Shown: in pieces, positions 1-13,100 of the stretch
Position numbering within the stretch: position 1 is the first letter of the stretch
How the letters are laid out: each line of letters begins with the position of its first letter
Source: VRUE01 sp963728365
GTDB lineage: Bacteria; Actinomycetota; Thermoleophilia; Solirubrobacterales; 70-9
Assembly (NCBI GenBank): GCA_963728365.1
Contig: CAVSJI010000001.1
Location: 1 to 64,000 of the forward strand
Direction of reading: 5' to 3'
Length of the DNA: 64,000 nucleotides
Translations under genes and position numbers: made by a program
Notes under the pieces: model-generated
Database searches by the model: none
What the model saw: only the letters and a program-made list of their open reading frames with translations
What the model was told of the DNA's origin: nothing

Positions 1-3000
1 CCCGATCGAGGCGGGCGCCCTGCTCGCCACCTACGGCCAGGACAGAGAGGCGCCGGTGAAGCTCGGCTCGCTGAAGTCGAACATCGGCCACGCCCAGGCC
101 GCCGCCGGGGTCGGCGGCGTGATCAAGGCGGTGCTGGCGATGCACGAGGGCGTGATGCCCAAGACGCTGCACGTCGACGCACCCTCCACCAAGGTCGATT
201 GGGAGGCCGGGCAGATCGAGCTGCTGACCGAGGCGGCCGAGTGGGAGGCGAGGGAGGGGCGCCCGCGCCGTGCAGCGGTCTCCTCCTTCGGCGCCTCAGG
301 CACCAACGCCCACCTGATCCTCGAGCAGGGGCCCGCCCGGGTCGAGGCCGAAGAGGGCGAGGGGAGGACCGAAACCCTCAACGGTCCGCTCCCCCTCGCC
401 CTCTCGGCCAAATCCGGGCAGGCCCTCGCCGAGTCCGCGGCGCGGCTGACCACCCACCTGCGCGAGCATCCCGAGCAGAGCCTGCTCGACACCGCCCACT
501 CGCTGCTCGCCACCAGAAGCGCCTTCCCCCACCGCGCCGTGGCGGTCGGCACCGAGCGCGAGCAGCTGCTCGACTCCCTTCAGGCGATCGCCGAGGGAAG
601 GCCCTCCCCATCGAGCGCCACCGCCACCGCCAACCCCGGCCGCCTCGCCTACCTGCTCAGCGGCCAGGGATCGCAGAGGCCGGGGATGGGCAAGGAGCTG
701 CACGAGACCTACCCCGCCTACGCGGAAGCCCTCGAGGAAGCCCTGGCGGAGCTCGACCCCCACCTGGAGCTCTCCCTCCGCGACCTGCTCTTCGCCGAGC
801 CGGGATCGCCCGAGGCAGAGCTGCTGGGCGACACCACCTACGCCCAGCCCGCCCTCTTTGCCACCCACGTGGCGCTTCACCGCCTACTGGAGAGCTGGGG
901 CCTCGCCCCCGAGCTGCTCGCCGGCCACTCGGTCGGGGAGATCTCCGCCGCCCAGATCGCCGGCGTGCTCTCCCTGCCCGACGCCGCCAGGCTGATCTGC
1001 GCCCGCGGCGCCCTGATGGGCGCCCTGCCCTCCGGCGGGGCGATGCTCGCGGTTCAGGCCAGCGAGCCCGAGGTCGCCGAGGCGATCGAGGGGCTGCAGG
1101 CAGAGCTCTCGATCGCGGCGCTCAACAGCCCAACCTCGACCGTGATCTCCGGCGATGGGCAGGCGATCGAAGCCCAGCAGTCACTCTGGGAGGAGCGCGG
1201 CCGCAAGACCAAGCGCCTGCAGGTCTCCCACGCCTTTCACTCGCCCCTGATCGAGCCGATGATGGACGCCTTCGCCGAGGTCGCCGCCTCGCTCTCCTAC
1301 GCCGAGCCACAGATCCCGATCGTCTCCAACCTCACTGGCGAGCTGCTCAGCGCCGGGCAGGCGACCGACCCCGCCTACTGGGTCTCCCACGTGCGCTCGG
1401 CGGTGCGCTTCGCCGACTCGGTCGGCACCCTCCTCGCCCGGGGCGCCACGACCTTGGTGGAGCTCGGCCCCGACCCGGTGCTCACCGCGATGGCGGCCGA
1501 GTGCGTCGAGGACACCGAGCGCCCCCCGGCCCTGATCCCCACCCTCAGGGAGGGACGCCCGGAGCCCGAGACCGCGACGCTTGCCCTGGGCGCCGCCCAC
1601 GCCGCCGGGGCGCAGGTCCGCTGGCAGAGCTTCTTCGCGGGCACCGAGCCAAAGCGCGCCCCGCTTCCGACCTACCCCTTCCAGCGCAAGCGCTACTGGC
1701 TGGCTGCAACCCAGGCAGGGGCAGACGTGCGCTCGATCGGCCAGAGCGACGCCGATCACCCCTTGCTCGGCGCCGCGGTCCCCGACCCCCGGGGAGAGGG
1801 CCTCGCCCTCACCGGCCGCATCTCCCTGGCCACCCACCCCTGGCTGGCCGACCACGCCGTCGCCGGCACCGCGCTCATGCCCGGCACCGCCTTCCTCGAG
1901 CTCGCCCTGGCCGCCGCCGAGCAGCTCGGCGCCGAGCAGGTCGCCGAGCTCACCCTGCAGGCGCCGCTGGCGCTGCCCGAGACCGGCGCCGTGCAGGTCC
2001 AGGTCGTCGTCTCCTCCCCCGACGAGCGGGGGGCGAGGGAGATCGGGATCTTCTCGCGCCCCGAGGCAGGGGAGGAGGAGCAGCTGCCCTGGGCGCTTCA
2101 CGCCGAGGGGCTGCTCTCCGAGGAGCCGGCGGCGGCGCCCGAGGCCCTGCAGAGCTGGCCCCCCGCGGGCGCCGAGCCGCTGGAGGCCGAGTACCTCTAT
2201 GACCGCCTCGCCGAGGCCGGCCTGGACTACGGCCCCGCCTTCCAGGGCCTGACCAAGGCCTGGAAGGCGGGCGAGGAGCTCTTCGCCGAGGTCTCCCTCG
2301 CCGAGGCCCAGGAGGCAGAGGCCGGGCGCTTCTCGATCCATCCCGCGCTGCTTGACTCCGCCCTGCACGCGATCGCCCTCGGCGACATCGCGCTCGGCGC
2401 CGAGGGAGGCCCGCTTTTGCCCTTCTCCTGGAGCGAGGTCTCGCTCGCCGTCGCCGGGGCCGGCGCCCTGCGCGTCGCCCTCTCCCCGGCGGGCGAGCAG
2501 AAGGTCTCGATCTCCCTCGCCGACGCAAGCGGCCTCGCCCTGGGCAGGGTCGGCTCGCTGGCGCTGCGGCCGGTCTCCACCGAGCGGCTGCAGTCCGCGC
2601 CGGCCCAGCGCCAGGGGCTCTTGGGGGTCGAGTGGCGTGAGCGGGAGCTTGGAGAGGGCGAGCCCGGCTCCCCAGCCCAGGCCTGGCGCTGGGAGGGGGC
2701 TGAGGGCAATGACCCCGTCCTGGTAGCCGAAGAGGCCACCGCCGCGGCCCTGGAGGCGATCCAGGCCTGGCTGGGAAGGCAGGACCCCTCCCCCGAGGAG
2801 CGCTTCGCGCTCCTCACCAAAGGCGCGATCGCCGTCTCCGCCGAGGAGGCCCCCGACCCCGCCGCCGCGGCGATCTGGGGCCTGGCGCGCTCCGCGCAAT
2901 CCGAGCACCCCGGCGCCTTCCTGGCGATCGACACCGACGGCAGCGATGCCTCCGAAGAGGCGCTGGAGGCCGCCCTCGCCCAGGCGGAGGAGCCCCAGCT

Positions 3001-4150
3001 CGCCCTGCGCGAGGGCATCGCGCTCGCCCCCCGGGCGCTGCGCCTCTCCCCGCCCGAGGGCGAGCAGGCGGCGAGGCCGCTGGACCCCGAGAAGACGGTG
3101 CTGATAACCGGCGCCACCGGCGCCCTGGGGGCGCTCAGCGCAAGGCACCTGGTCGCAGAGCACGGCGCGAGGCACCTGCTGCTGGTGAGCCGCAGCGGCA
3201 GAAAGGCAGAGGGCGCCAAGGAGCTGGTCGAAGAGCTGCGGGGGCTGGGCGCCAAGGTGAGGCTCCTCGCCTGCGACGCCTCCCAGCCAGCCCAGCTCGA
3301 AGAGCTGCTCGCCAAGGTCCCCAAGTCCCACCCCCTGGGAGCGGTCTTCCACCTCGCCGGCGCCCTCGATGACGCCACGATCGAGAGCCTCGCCCCCGAG
3401 CGCCTCGGCCCGGTCCTCGCCCCCAAGGCGGGCGGCGCCTGGGCCCTTCACGAGCTGACCCGCGAGGCCGAGCTGACCCACTTCGTGCTCTTCTCCTCGG
3501 CGGCCGGCACCCTGGGCGGCCCCGGCCAGGGCAACTACGCCGCCGCCAACTGCTTTTGCGACGCGCTCGCCCAGATGAGAAGCGCCGAAGGGCTGCCCGC
3601 CACCTCGATCGCCTGGGGGCTGTGGCGCGAGGGGATGGGCGCCGAGCTCACCGATGCGGATCTGGAGCGGATGCGCAGGGTCGGGGTCGACGCGCTGGAG
3701 GAGGAGCACGGCCTCGCCCTGCTCGACGAAGCGCTCGCCTCCAAGCGCCCCGAGGCCCTGGCGATCGCCACCGAGCCCCAGAGCCTGCGGGCGATGGGCG
3801 CCCTCGGCGTCTTGCCGCCGATCCTCTCCTCGCTGGTGCGGGTGCCAAAGCGCCGCTCTCAGCCCGGCGGCGCCTTCGCCGCCCAGCTCGCCGGGATGGG
3901 GCAGGCCGAGCGCTCCGAAGCCGTCCTCGGGCTGGTCCGCTCCCAGGTGGCCGAGGTGCTCGGCCACGAGGGCACCGAGCAGGTCGACCCCGAGCGGCCC
4001 TTCGGCGAGCTCGGCTTCGACTCGCTCGCCTCCCTGGAACTGCGCAGCCGCCTCGGCATCGCCGCCGGGGTGCGGCTCTCGGCCACCGTCGTCTTCGACT
4101 ATCCCTCCTCCGGCGCCCTCGCCGCCCACCTCGCCGAGCGCCTCGGCGCC
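1..4150 (+). other. PKS module a: (KS)-AT-DH-KR-ACP, malonyl type
   Basis: Approximate domains: KS C-terminal end 2-330 (KSNIGH present), AT 641-1530, DH 1756-2620, KR 2620-3900, ACP 3917-4150. The AT has GHSVGE and HAFH, the malonyl-CoA signature. The DH keeps HxxxGxxxxP (catalytic His codon at 1853) and DSALH. The KR keeps the nucleotide loop TGATGALG from about 3105, the catalytic Ser, and Tyr at 3536; its LDD motif and lack of the A-type Trp indicate a B-type KR. Predicted outcome: a two-carbon extension ending as an alkene, probably trans. Confidence 0.9.
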
Positions 4151-7100
4151 GCCGGGCAGGCCAAGGTCGCGGTCCGCTCCCAGGCCAGCGAGGAGCCGAT
4201 CGCGATCGTCGGCATGTCCTGCCGCTACCCCGGCGGCATCGCCTCCCCCGCAGGGCTCTGGCGGATGCTCGCCGAGGGGCGCGAGGGCATCGCCGAGTTC
4301 CCCGCCGACCGCGGCTGGGACCTCGAGCGCCTCTATGACCCAGACCCCGACTCCTTCGGCACCACCTACACCCGCCACGGCGGCTTCCTGGAGGCCCCCG
4401 GGGACTTCGACCCCGAGTTCTTCAACATCGCCCCCCGCGAGGCGCTCGTCATCGACCCCCAGCAGCGCCTGCTGCTCGAAGGCGCCTGGGAGGCCCTCGA
4501 GGACGCCGGCATCGACCCCGCCGCCCTGAAGGGCACCGACGCGGGCGTCTACGCCGGGGTCATGTATCAGGACTACGGCGCCCCCCAGCTCGGCATCTCG
4601 GCGGGGATGACCACCTCGGTGGTCTCCGGAAGGGTCGCCTACGCGCTGGGCCTGGAGGGCCCGACGATGACCGTCGACACCGCCTGCTCCTCCTCGCTGG
4701 TGGCGATGCACCTCGCCTCCCAGGCGCTCAGGGCGGGGGAGTGCTCGCTGGCCCTGGTCGGCGGGGTCACCGTGCTCGCCACCCCCACCGCCTTCACCGT
4801 CTTCTCAGCCCAGCGCGGCCTCGCCCCCGACGGGCGCTCGAAGTCCTTCGCCGAGGCGGCCGACGGGGTCGCCTGGGCGGAGGGGGTCGGGATGGTGGTC
4901 ATGGAGCGCCTCTCGGCGGCCGAGGCCGCCGGCCACGAGATCCTCGCCACGGTCCGCGGCTCGGCGGTCAACCAGGACGGCGCCTCCAGCGGCCTCACCG
5001 CCCCCAACGGCCCCTCCCAGGAGCGGGTGATCCGCCAGGCCCTGGCCAACGCCCGCCTCAAGAGCGCCGACGTCGACATGGTCGAGGCCCACGGCACCGG
5101 CACCACCCTCGGGGACCCGATCGAGGCGACCGCGCTGCTCGCCACCTACGGCCAGGACCGCGAGGCGCCGCTGAAGCTCGGCTCGCTGAAGTCAAACGTC
5201 GGCCACACCCAGGCCGCCGCCGGGGTCGGCGGCGTGATCAAGGCGGTGCTGGCGATGCGCGAAGGGGTGATGCCCAAGACCCTGCACGTCGATGAGCCCT
5301 CCTCGAAGGTCGATTGGGAGGCGGGGCAGGTCGAGCTGCTCACCGAGGCGGCCGAGTGGGAGGCCAACGGCCGCCCCCGCCGCGCCGCGGTCTCCTCCTT
5401 CGGCTACAGCGGCACCAACGCCCACCTGATCTTGGAGCAGGGCCCAGAGCCCGAGCCGGTCGAGGCCCAAGAGGGCGAGGGGAGGGTCAGGCCCCTGGCC
5501 GGCCCCGTCCCCCTCGCCCTCTCGGCCAAATCCGAGCAGGCCCTCGCCGAGTCCGCGGCGCGGCTCAAGGATCACCTCGAGGACAACCCCGAGCAGAGCC
5601 TGCTCGACACCGCCCACTCGCTGCTCACAGCCAGAAGCGCCTTCCCCCACCGCGCCGTGGCGGTCGGCAAAGACAGGGACGCCCTGCTCGACTCCCTTCA
5701 GGCGATCGCCGAGGGTCGGCTCTCCCCATCGAGCGCCACCGCCACCGCCAACCCCGGCCGCCTCGCCTACCTGCTCAGCGGCCAGGGATCGCAGAGGCCG
5801 GGGATGGGCAAGGAGCTGCACGAGACCTACCCCGCCTACGCGGAGGCGCTGAACGAGGCGCTGGCGGAGCTCGACCCCCACCTGGAGCTCTCGCTGCGCG
5901 ACCTGCTCTTCGCCGAGCCGGGATCGCCCGAGGCAGAGCTGCTGGGCGACACCACCTACGCCCAGCCCGCCCTCTTTGCCACCCACGTGGCGCTTCACCG
6001 CCTGCTGGAGAGCTGGGGCCTCCTCCCCGAGCTGCTCGCCGGCCACTCGGTCGGGGAGATCTCCGCCGCCCAGATCGCCGGCGTGCTCTCCCTGCCCGAC
6101 GCCGCCAGCTTGATCTGCGCCCGCGGCGCCCTGATGGGCGCCCTGCCCTCCGGCGGGGCGATGCTCGCGGTTCAGGCCAGCGAGCAAGAGGTCGCCGAGG
6201 CGATCGAGGGGCTGCAGGCAGAGCTCTCGATCGCGGCGCTCAACAGCCCAACCTCGACCGTGATCTCCGGCGATGGGCAGGCGATCGAAGCCCAGCAGTC
6301 CCTCTGGGAGGAGCGCGGCCGCAAGACCAAGCGCCTGCAGGTCTCCCACGCCTTTCACTCGCCCCTGATCGAGCCGATGATGGAGGCCTTCGCCGAGGTC
6401 GCGGCCTCGCTCTCCTACGCCGAGCCGCAGATCCCGATCGTCTCCAACCTCACTGGCGAGCTGCTCAGCGCCGAGCAGGCCACCGACCCCGCCTACTGGG
6501 TCTCCCACGCGCGCTCGGCGGTGCGCTTCGCCGACTCGGTCGGCACCCTCCTCGCCCGGGGCGCCACGGCCTTGGTGGAGCTCGGCCCCGACCCGGTGCT
6601 CACCGCGATGGCGGCCGAGTGCGTCGAGGGCTCCGAGCGCCCCCCGGCCCTGATCCCCACCCTCAGGGAGGGACGCGATGAGCCAGAGGCACTGACCCTC
6701 GCCCTGGGCGCCGCCCACGCGGCCGGAGCGAAGGTCCGCTGGCAGAGCTTCTTCGCGGGCACCGAGCCAAAGCGGGTCCCGCTGCCCACCTACCCCTTCC
6801 AGCGCAAGCGCTACTGGCTGGCTGCAACCCAGGCAGGGGCAGACGTTCGCTCGATCGGCCAGAGCGACGCCGATCACCCGCTGCTCGGCGCCGCGGTCCC
6901 CGACCCCCGCGGAGAGGGCCTCGCCCTCACCGGCCGCATCTCCCTGGCCACCCACCCCTGGCTGGCCGACCACGCCGTCGGCGGCACCGCGCTCATGCCC
7001 GGCACCGCCTTCCTGGAGCTCGCCCTGGCCGCCGCCGAGCAGCTCGGCGCCGAGCAGGTCGCCGAGCTCACCCTGCAGGCGCCGCTGGTGCTGCCCGAGA

Positions 7101-10100
7101 CCGGAGCCGTGCAGGTCCAGGTCGTCGTCTCCTCTCCCGACGAGCGGGGGGCGAGGGAGATCGGGATCTTCTCGCGCCCCGAGGCAGAGGAGGACGAGCA
7201 GCTGCCCTGGGCGCTTCACGCCGAGGGGCTGCTCTCCGAGGAGCCCGTGGCGGCGCCCGAGGCCCTGGAGGCGTGGCCCCCCGCGGGGGCCGAGCCCGTC
7301 GACCTCGATTCGCTCTACGACAACATGGCCCTGTCCGGCCTGGACTACGGCCCCGCCTTCCAGGGCCTGACCAAGGCCTGGAAGGCGGGCGAGGAGCTCT
7401 TCGCCGAGGTCTCCCTCGCCGAGGCCCAGGAGGCAGAGGCCGGGCGCTTCTCGATCCACCCCGCGCTGCTTGACTCCGCCCTGCACGCGATCGCCCTGGG
7501 CGACATCGCGCTCGGCGCCGAGGGAGGCCCGCTTTTGCCCTTCTCCTGGAGCGAGGTCTCGCTCGCCGTCGCCGGGGCCGGCGCCCTGCGCGTCGCCCTC
7601 TCCCCGGCGGGCGAGCAGAAGGTCTCGCTCTCGCTCGCCGACGCAAGCGGCCTCGCCCTGGGCAGGGTCGGCTCGCTGGCCCTGCGGCCGCTCTCGGGCG
7701 AGCAATTGCGGGGCGCCTCCCCGCAGAGGCAGGGCCTGCTGGGGATCGAGTGGCGTGAGCGGGAGCTCCGAGGCGGTGGGGAGCAGGGCGGGGTGGAGGT
7801 CTGGCGCCACGCTCCCTCGCAGGCCGCGGACCCCCTCGAGGCAGCCGAGCGGGCCACCGCCGCGGCCCTGGAGGCGATCCAGGCCTGGCTGGGAAGGCAG
7901 GACCCCTCCCCCGAGGAGCGCTTCGCGCTCCTCACCCGGGGCGCGATCGCCGTCTCCGCCGAGGAGGCCCCCGACCCCGCCGCCGCGGCGATCTGGGGCC
8001 TGGCGCGCTCGGCGCAATCCGAGCACCCCGGCGCCTTCCTGGCGATCGACACCGACGGCAGCGATGCCTCCGAAGAGGCGCTGGAGGCCGCCCTCGCCCA
8101 GGCGGAGGAGCCCCAGCTCGCCCTGCGCGAGGGCATCGCGCTCGCCCCCCGGGCGCTGCGCCTCTCCCCGCCCGAGGGCGAGCAGGCGGCGAGGCCGCTG
8201 GACCCCGAGAAGACGGTGCTGATAACCGGCGCCACCGGCGCCCTGGGGGCGCTCAGCGCAAGGCACCTGGTCGCAGAGCACGGCGCGAGGCACCTGCTGC
8301 TGGTGAGCCGCAGCGGGCGCAAGGCAGAGGGCGCCAAGGAGCTGGTCGAAGAGCTGCGGGGGCTGGGCGCCAAGGTGAGGCTCCTCGCCTGCGACGCCTC
8401 CCAGCCGGCCCAGCTCGCAGAGCTGCTCGCCAAGGTCCCCAAGTCCCACCCCCTGGGGGCGGTCTTCCACCTCGCCGGCGCCCTCGATGACGCCACGATC
8501 GAGAGCCTCGCCCCCGAGCGCCTCGGCCCGGTCCTCGCCCCCAAGGCGGGCGGCGCCTGGGCCCTTCACGAGCTGACCCGCGAGGCCGAGCTCACCCACT
8601 TCGTGCTCTTCTCCTCGGCGGCCGGCACCCTGGGCGGCCCCGGCCAGGGCAACTACGCCGCCGCCAACTGCTTTTGCGACGCGCTCGCCCACAAGCGAAG
8701 CGCCGAAGGGCTGCCCGCCACCTCGATCGCCTGGGGGCTGTGGCGCGAGGGGATGGGCGCCGAGCTCACCGATGCGGATCTGGAGCGGATGCGCAGGGTC
8801 GGGGTCGACGCGCTGGAGGAGGAGCACGGCCTCGCCCTGCTCGACGAAGCGCTCGCCTCCAAGCGCCCCGAGGCCCTGGCGATCGCCACCGAGCCCCAGA
8901 GCCTGCGGGCGATGGGCGCCCTCGGCGTCTTGCCGCCGATCCTCTCCTCGCTGGTGCGGGTGCCAAAGCGCCGCTCTCAGCCCGGCGGCGCCTTCGCCGC
9001 CCAGCTCGCCGGGATGGGGCAGGCCGAGCGCTCCGAAGCCGTCCTCGGGCTGGTCCGCTCCCAGGTGGCCGAGGTGCTCGGCCACGAGGGCACCGAGCAG
9101 GTCGACCCCGAGCGGCCCTTCGGCGAGCTCGGCTTCGACTCGCTCGCCTCCCTGGAACTGCGCAGCCGCCTCGGCATCGCCGCCGGGGTGCGGCTCTCGG
9201 CCACCGTCGTCTTCGACTATCCCTCCTCCGGCGCCCTCGCCGCCCACCTCGCCGAGCGCCTCGGCGCCGCCGGGCAGGCCAAGGTCGCGGTCCGCTCCCA
9301 GGCCAGCGAGGAGCCGATCGCGATCGTCGGCATGTCCTGCCGCTACCCCGGCGGCATCGCCTCCCCCGCAGGGCTCTGGCGGATGCTCGCCGAGGGGCGC
9401 GAGGGCATCGCCGAGTTCCCCGCCGACCGCGGCTGGGACCTCGAGCGCCTCTATGACCCAGACCCCGACTCCTTCGGCACCACCTACACCCGCCACGGCG
9501 GCTTCCTGGAGGCCCCCGGGGACTTCGACCCCGAGTTCTTCAACATCGCCCCCCGCGAGGCGCTCGTCATCGACCCCCAGCAGCGCCTGCTGCTCGAAGG
9601 CGCCTGGGAGGCCCTCGAGGACGCCGGCATCGACCCCGCCGCCCTGAAGGGCACCGACGCGGGCGTCTACGCCGGGGTCATGTATCAGGACTACGGCGCC
9701 CCCCAGCTCGGCATCTCGGCGGGGATGACCACCTCGGTGGTCTCCGGAAGGGTCGCCTACGCGCTCGGCCTGGAGGGCCCGACGATGACCGTCGACACCG
9801 CCTGCTCCTCCTCGCTGGTGGCGATGCACCTCGCCTCCCAGGCGCTCAGGGCGGGGGAGTGCTCGCTGGCCCTGGTCGGCGGGGTCACCGTGCTCGCCAC
9901 CCCCACCGCCTTCACCGTCTTCTCAGCCCAGCGCGGCCTCGCCCCCGACGGGCGCTCGAAGTCCTTCGCCGAGGCGGCCGACGGGGTCGCCTGGGCGGAG
10001 GGGGTCGGGATGGTGGTCATGGAGCGCCTCTCGGCGGCCGAGGCCGCCGGCCACGAGATCCTCGCCACGGTCCGCGGCTCGGCGGTCAACCAGGACGGCG

Positions 10101-13100
10101 CCTCCAGCGGCCTCACCGCCCCCAACGGCCCCTCCCAGGAGCGGGTGATCCGCCAGGCCCTGGCCAACGCCCGCCTCAAGAGCGCCGACGTCGACATGGT
10201 CGAGGCCCACGGCACCGGCACCACCCTCGGGGACCCGATCGAGGCGACCGCGCTGCTCGCCACCTACGGCCAGGACCGCGAGGCGCCGCTGAAGCTCGGC
10301 TCGCTGAAGTCAAACGTCGGCCACACCCAGGCCGCCGCCGGGGTCGGCGGCGTGATCAAGGCGGTGCTGGCGATGCGCGAAGGGGTGATGCCCAAGACCC
10401 TGCACGTCGATGAGCCCTCCTCGAAGGTCGATTGGGAGGCGGGGCAGGTCGAGCTGCTCACCGAGGCGGCCGAGTGGGAGGCCAACGGCCGCCCCCGCCG
10501 CGCCGCGGTCTCCTCCTTCGGCTACAGCGGCACCAACGCCCACCTGATCTTGGAGCAGGGCCCAGAGCCCGAGCCGGTCGAGGCCCAAGAGGGCGAGGGG
10601 AGGGTCAGGCCCCTGGCCGGCCCCGTCCCCCTCGCCCTCTCGGCCAAATCCGAGCAGGCCCTGCGCGAGTCGGCCGCGAGGCTCGCCACCCACCTGCGCG
10701 AGCACCCCGAGCAGGAGCTGCTCGACACCGCCTACTCGCTGGCGAGGACCCGCAGCGCCTTCGAGCACCGGGCGGTGGCCGTCGGCTCCGAGCGCGAGCA
10801 GCTCCTGGACTCCCTGCAGGCGATCGCCTCAGGCGCCCCCGGTGAGGGCGCCTCCGGTGCGCCTTATGCGGTCATAGACCACATAAGGCGCACCGCAACC
10901 GAGCGGCGCCCCGTCTTCGCCTTCGGCGGGCAGGGCTCCCAGCACCCCCAGATGGCCCTCGGGCTGACCCAGGCCAGCCCCGTCTTCGCCCGCAGCATCG
11001 CCGAGTGCGAGGCGGCCCTCGCCCCCCACGTCGATTGGTCCCTGACCGAGGTCCTCGAAGAAGAGGAGGGCAAGTGGATGGAGCGCCTGGACATCGTCCA
11101 GCCCGCCCTCTTCGCGACGATGGTCTCCCTGGCAAGGCTCTGGGAAGCCTCGGGGGTAAGGCCCTCCCTGGTGATCGGCCACTCCCAGGGGGAGGTGGCC
11201 GCCGCCCACGTCGCCGGGGCGCTCTGCCTCGAGGACGCCGCCCGGGTGATCGCCCTGCGCTCGGCGGCGATGGCCAAGATCGCCGGCAAGGGGGCGATGG
11301 CCTCGGTATCGCTGCCCGCAGGGGAGCTCTCCGAGCTGCTCGCCCCCTACGGGGAGCGCCTCTCCCTCGCCGCCGCCAACGGCCCCCGCGCCCAGGCCGT
11401 CTCGGGGGAGCCCGAGGCGATCGCCGAGCTGCTCGGCGCATGCGAGGAGCAGGGCGTCAGGGCGAGGCGGATCGCCGTCGACTACGCCGCGCACTCCGCC
11501 CAGATCGAGCAGCTCGAGGAGGAGCTCTTGGAGGCCTTCGCCCCGATCTCCCCCCAAAGCTCGGAGATCCCCCTTCACTCCACGCTCACCGGCGAGCTCC
11601 TCGACACCGCCCGGATGGACGCCACCTACTGGTATCGCAACCTGCGCGAGACCGTCCTCTTCGAGCCCGTGATCGAGGCCCTGCTCGAGCAGGGCCGCTC
11701 CCACTTCATCGAGATCTCCCCCCACCCGGTGCTCTCCTTCGGGATCGCCGAAGCGATCGAGGCGAGCGAGTCCCCCGCAAGGGTGCTCGACACCCTGCGC
11801 AGGGACGAGGACCCCGCGACCCGCTTCTGCCTCTCCCTCGCCGAGGCCCACGCCGCCGGGGCGCAGGTCGAGTGGGAGGACTTCTTCGCCGGCTCGGGCG
11901 CCAGGAAGGTGCCGCTGCCCACCTACCCCTTCCAGCGCGAGCGCTACTGGCTGAGCCCGGGGGGCGCCTCGGGGGACCCGAGCTCCCTCGGCCTCGCCGA
12001 CGCCGAGCACCCGCTGCTCGGCGCGGTGGTCGAGGACGCGGGTGGCGAGCGCCTCGTCCTCACCGGTCGGATCTCCGCCTCCACCCACCCCTGGCTGGCC
12101 GACCACGCGATCGCCGGCACGGTCGTCCTCTCCGGCGCCGTCCTCCTCGAGCTCGCCCTCGGGGCGGCCGATCGGGCCGGCTGCGCGCAGGTCGAGGAGC
12201 TCGACCTGCGCGCGCCACTGCTCCTCCCGGACTCGACCGCCGTCCAGGTTCAGGTCGCGGTTGGCCCGCCAGACGCCCGGCAGCGGCGGCCGCTCCAGAT
12301 CCACGCGCGTCCGGAGGCGCTCGAGGGTGAGACCTCGCCGTGGACGCTGAGCGCCGAGGGAATCCTTGCCGAGCCGCAGCTCTCGCAGCCGTCGCAGCCG
12401 CTCGGGGCATGGCCGCCCGAGGGAGCCGAGCCACTCGAGACCGCTCTGCTCTACGACCGCCTCTCCGGCGCCGGCCACGAGTACGGGCCGGCCTTCCAAA
12501 GCCTGAGGGCGGCCTGGCGCAGGGGGGAGGAGCTTTTCACCGAGGTCGCCCTCGAAGATGGGATGCAGGGGGATCTCGGCGGCCTCGGCGTCCACCCGGC
12601 CCTGCTCGATCCCGCCCTGCGCGCGGGCCTCGTCTTCCTCGGTGAGGACGAGGCGCCGGGCCTCACGACGATCTCCGCCTGGCGCGGGGTGAGCGTTAGC
12701 GCACCGGGCCAGGGCGTCCTGCGCGTGCGGCTCTCCAGGGCCGGCGAGGGTCTCGCTCTCGCCGCCTTCTCGGAGGATGGTGAGCTGGCCGCCTCGGTCG
12801 CGACGGTCGTCGATCAGCCGATCGAGTCCGCCGAGTTGCGCGGCGCGGCCGGGCGCCGCTCCCTGTATGTGCCGCGCTGGTCCCCGGCGGAGCGGCCCGC
12901 CGGCGCCGCCCAGCCGGCGCTCGCGGTCCTCGGCGACACCGATGTCGCGGGGCTCGCGGAAGCCGCGCGCTACCCGGACCTCGATGCCCTGCGCGTCGCC
13001 CTCGCCGACGGGGCCGCCGCGCCCGAGGTCGTCGTCGTCGACGCCCGCTCCTGGGAGCGGGACGGGGACGACCTGCCGGCGGCGGCCCGCGCCGCGGTCA

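Noticed and set aside
4190..4215. Frequent GCGATCGC-like octamers resembling cyanobacterial HIP1
   Set aside because: They fall where Ala-Ile-Ala or Pro-Ile-Ala-Ile-Val codons are expected from GCG/ATC codon preference, so codon use explains them.
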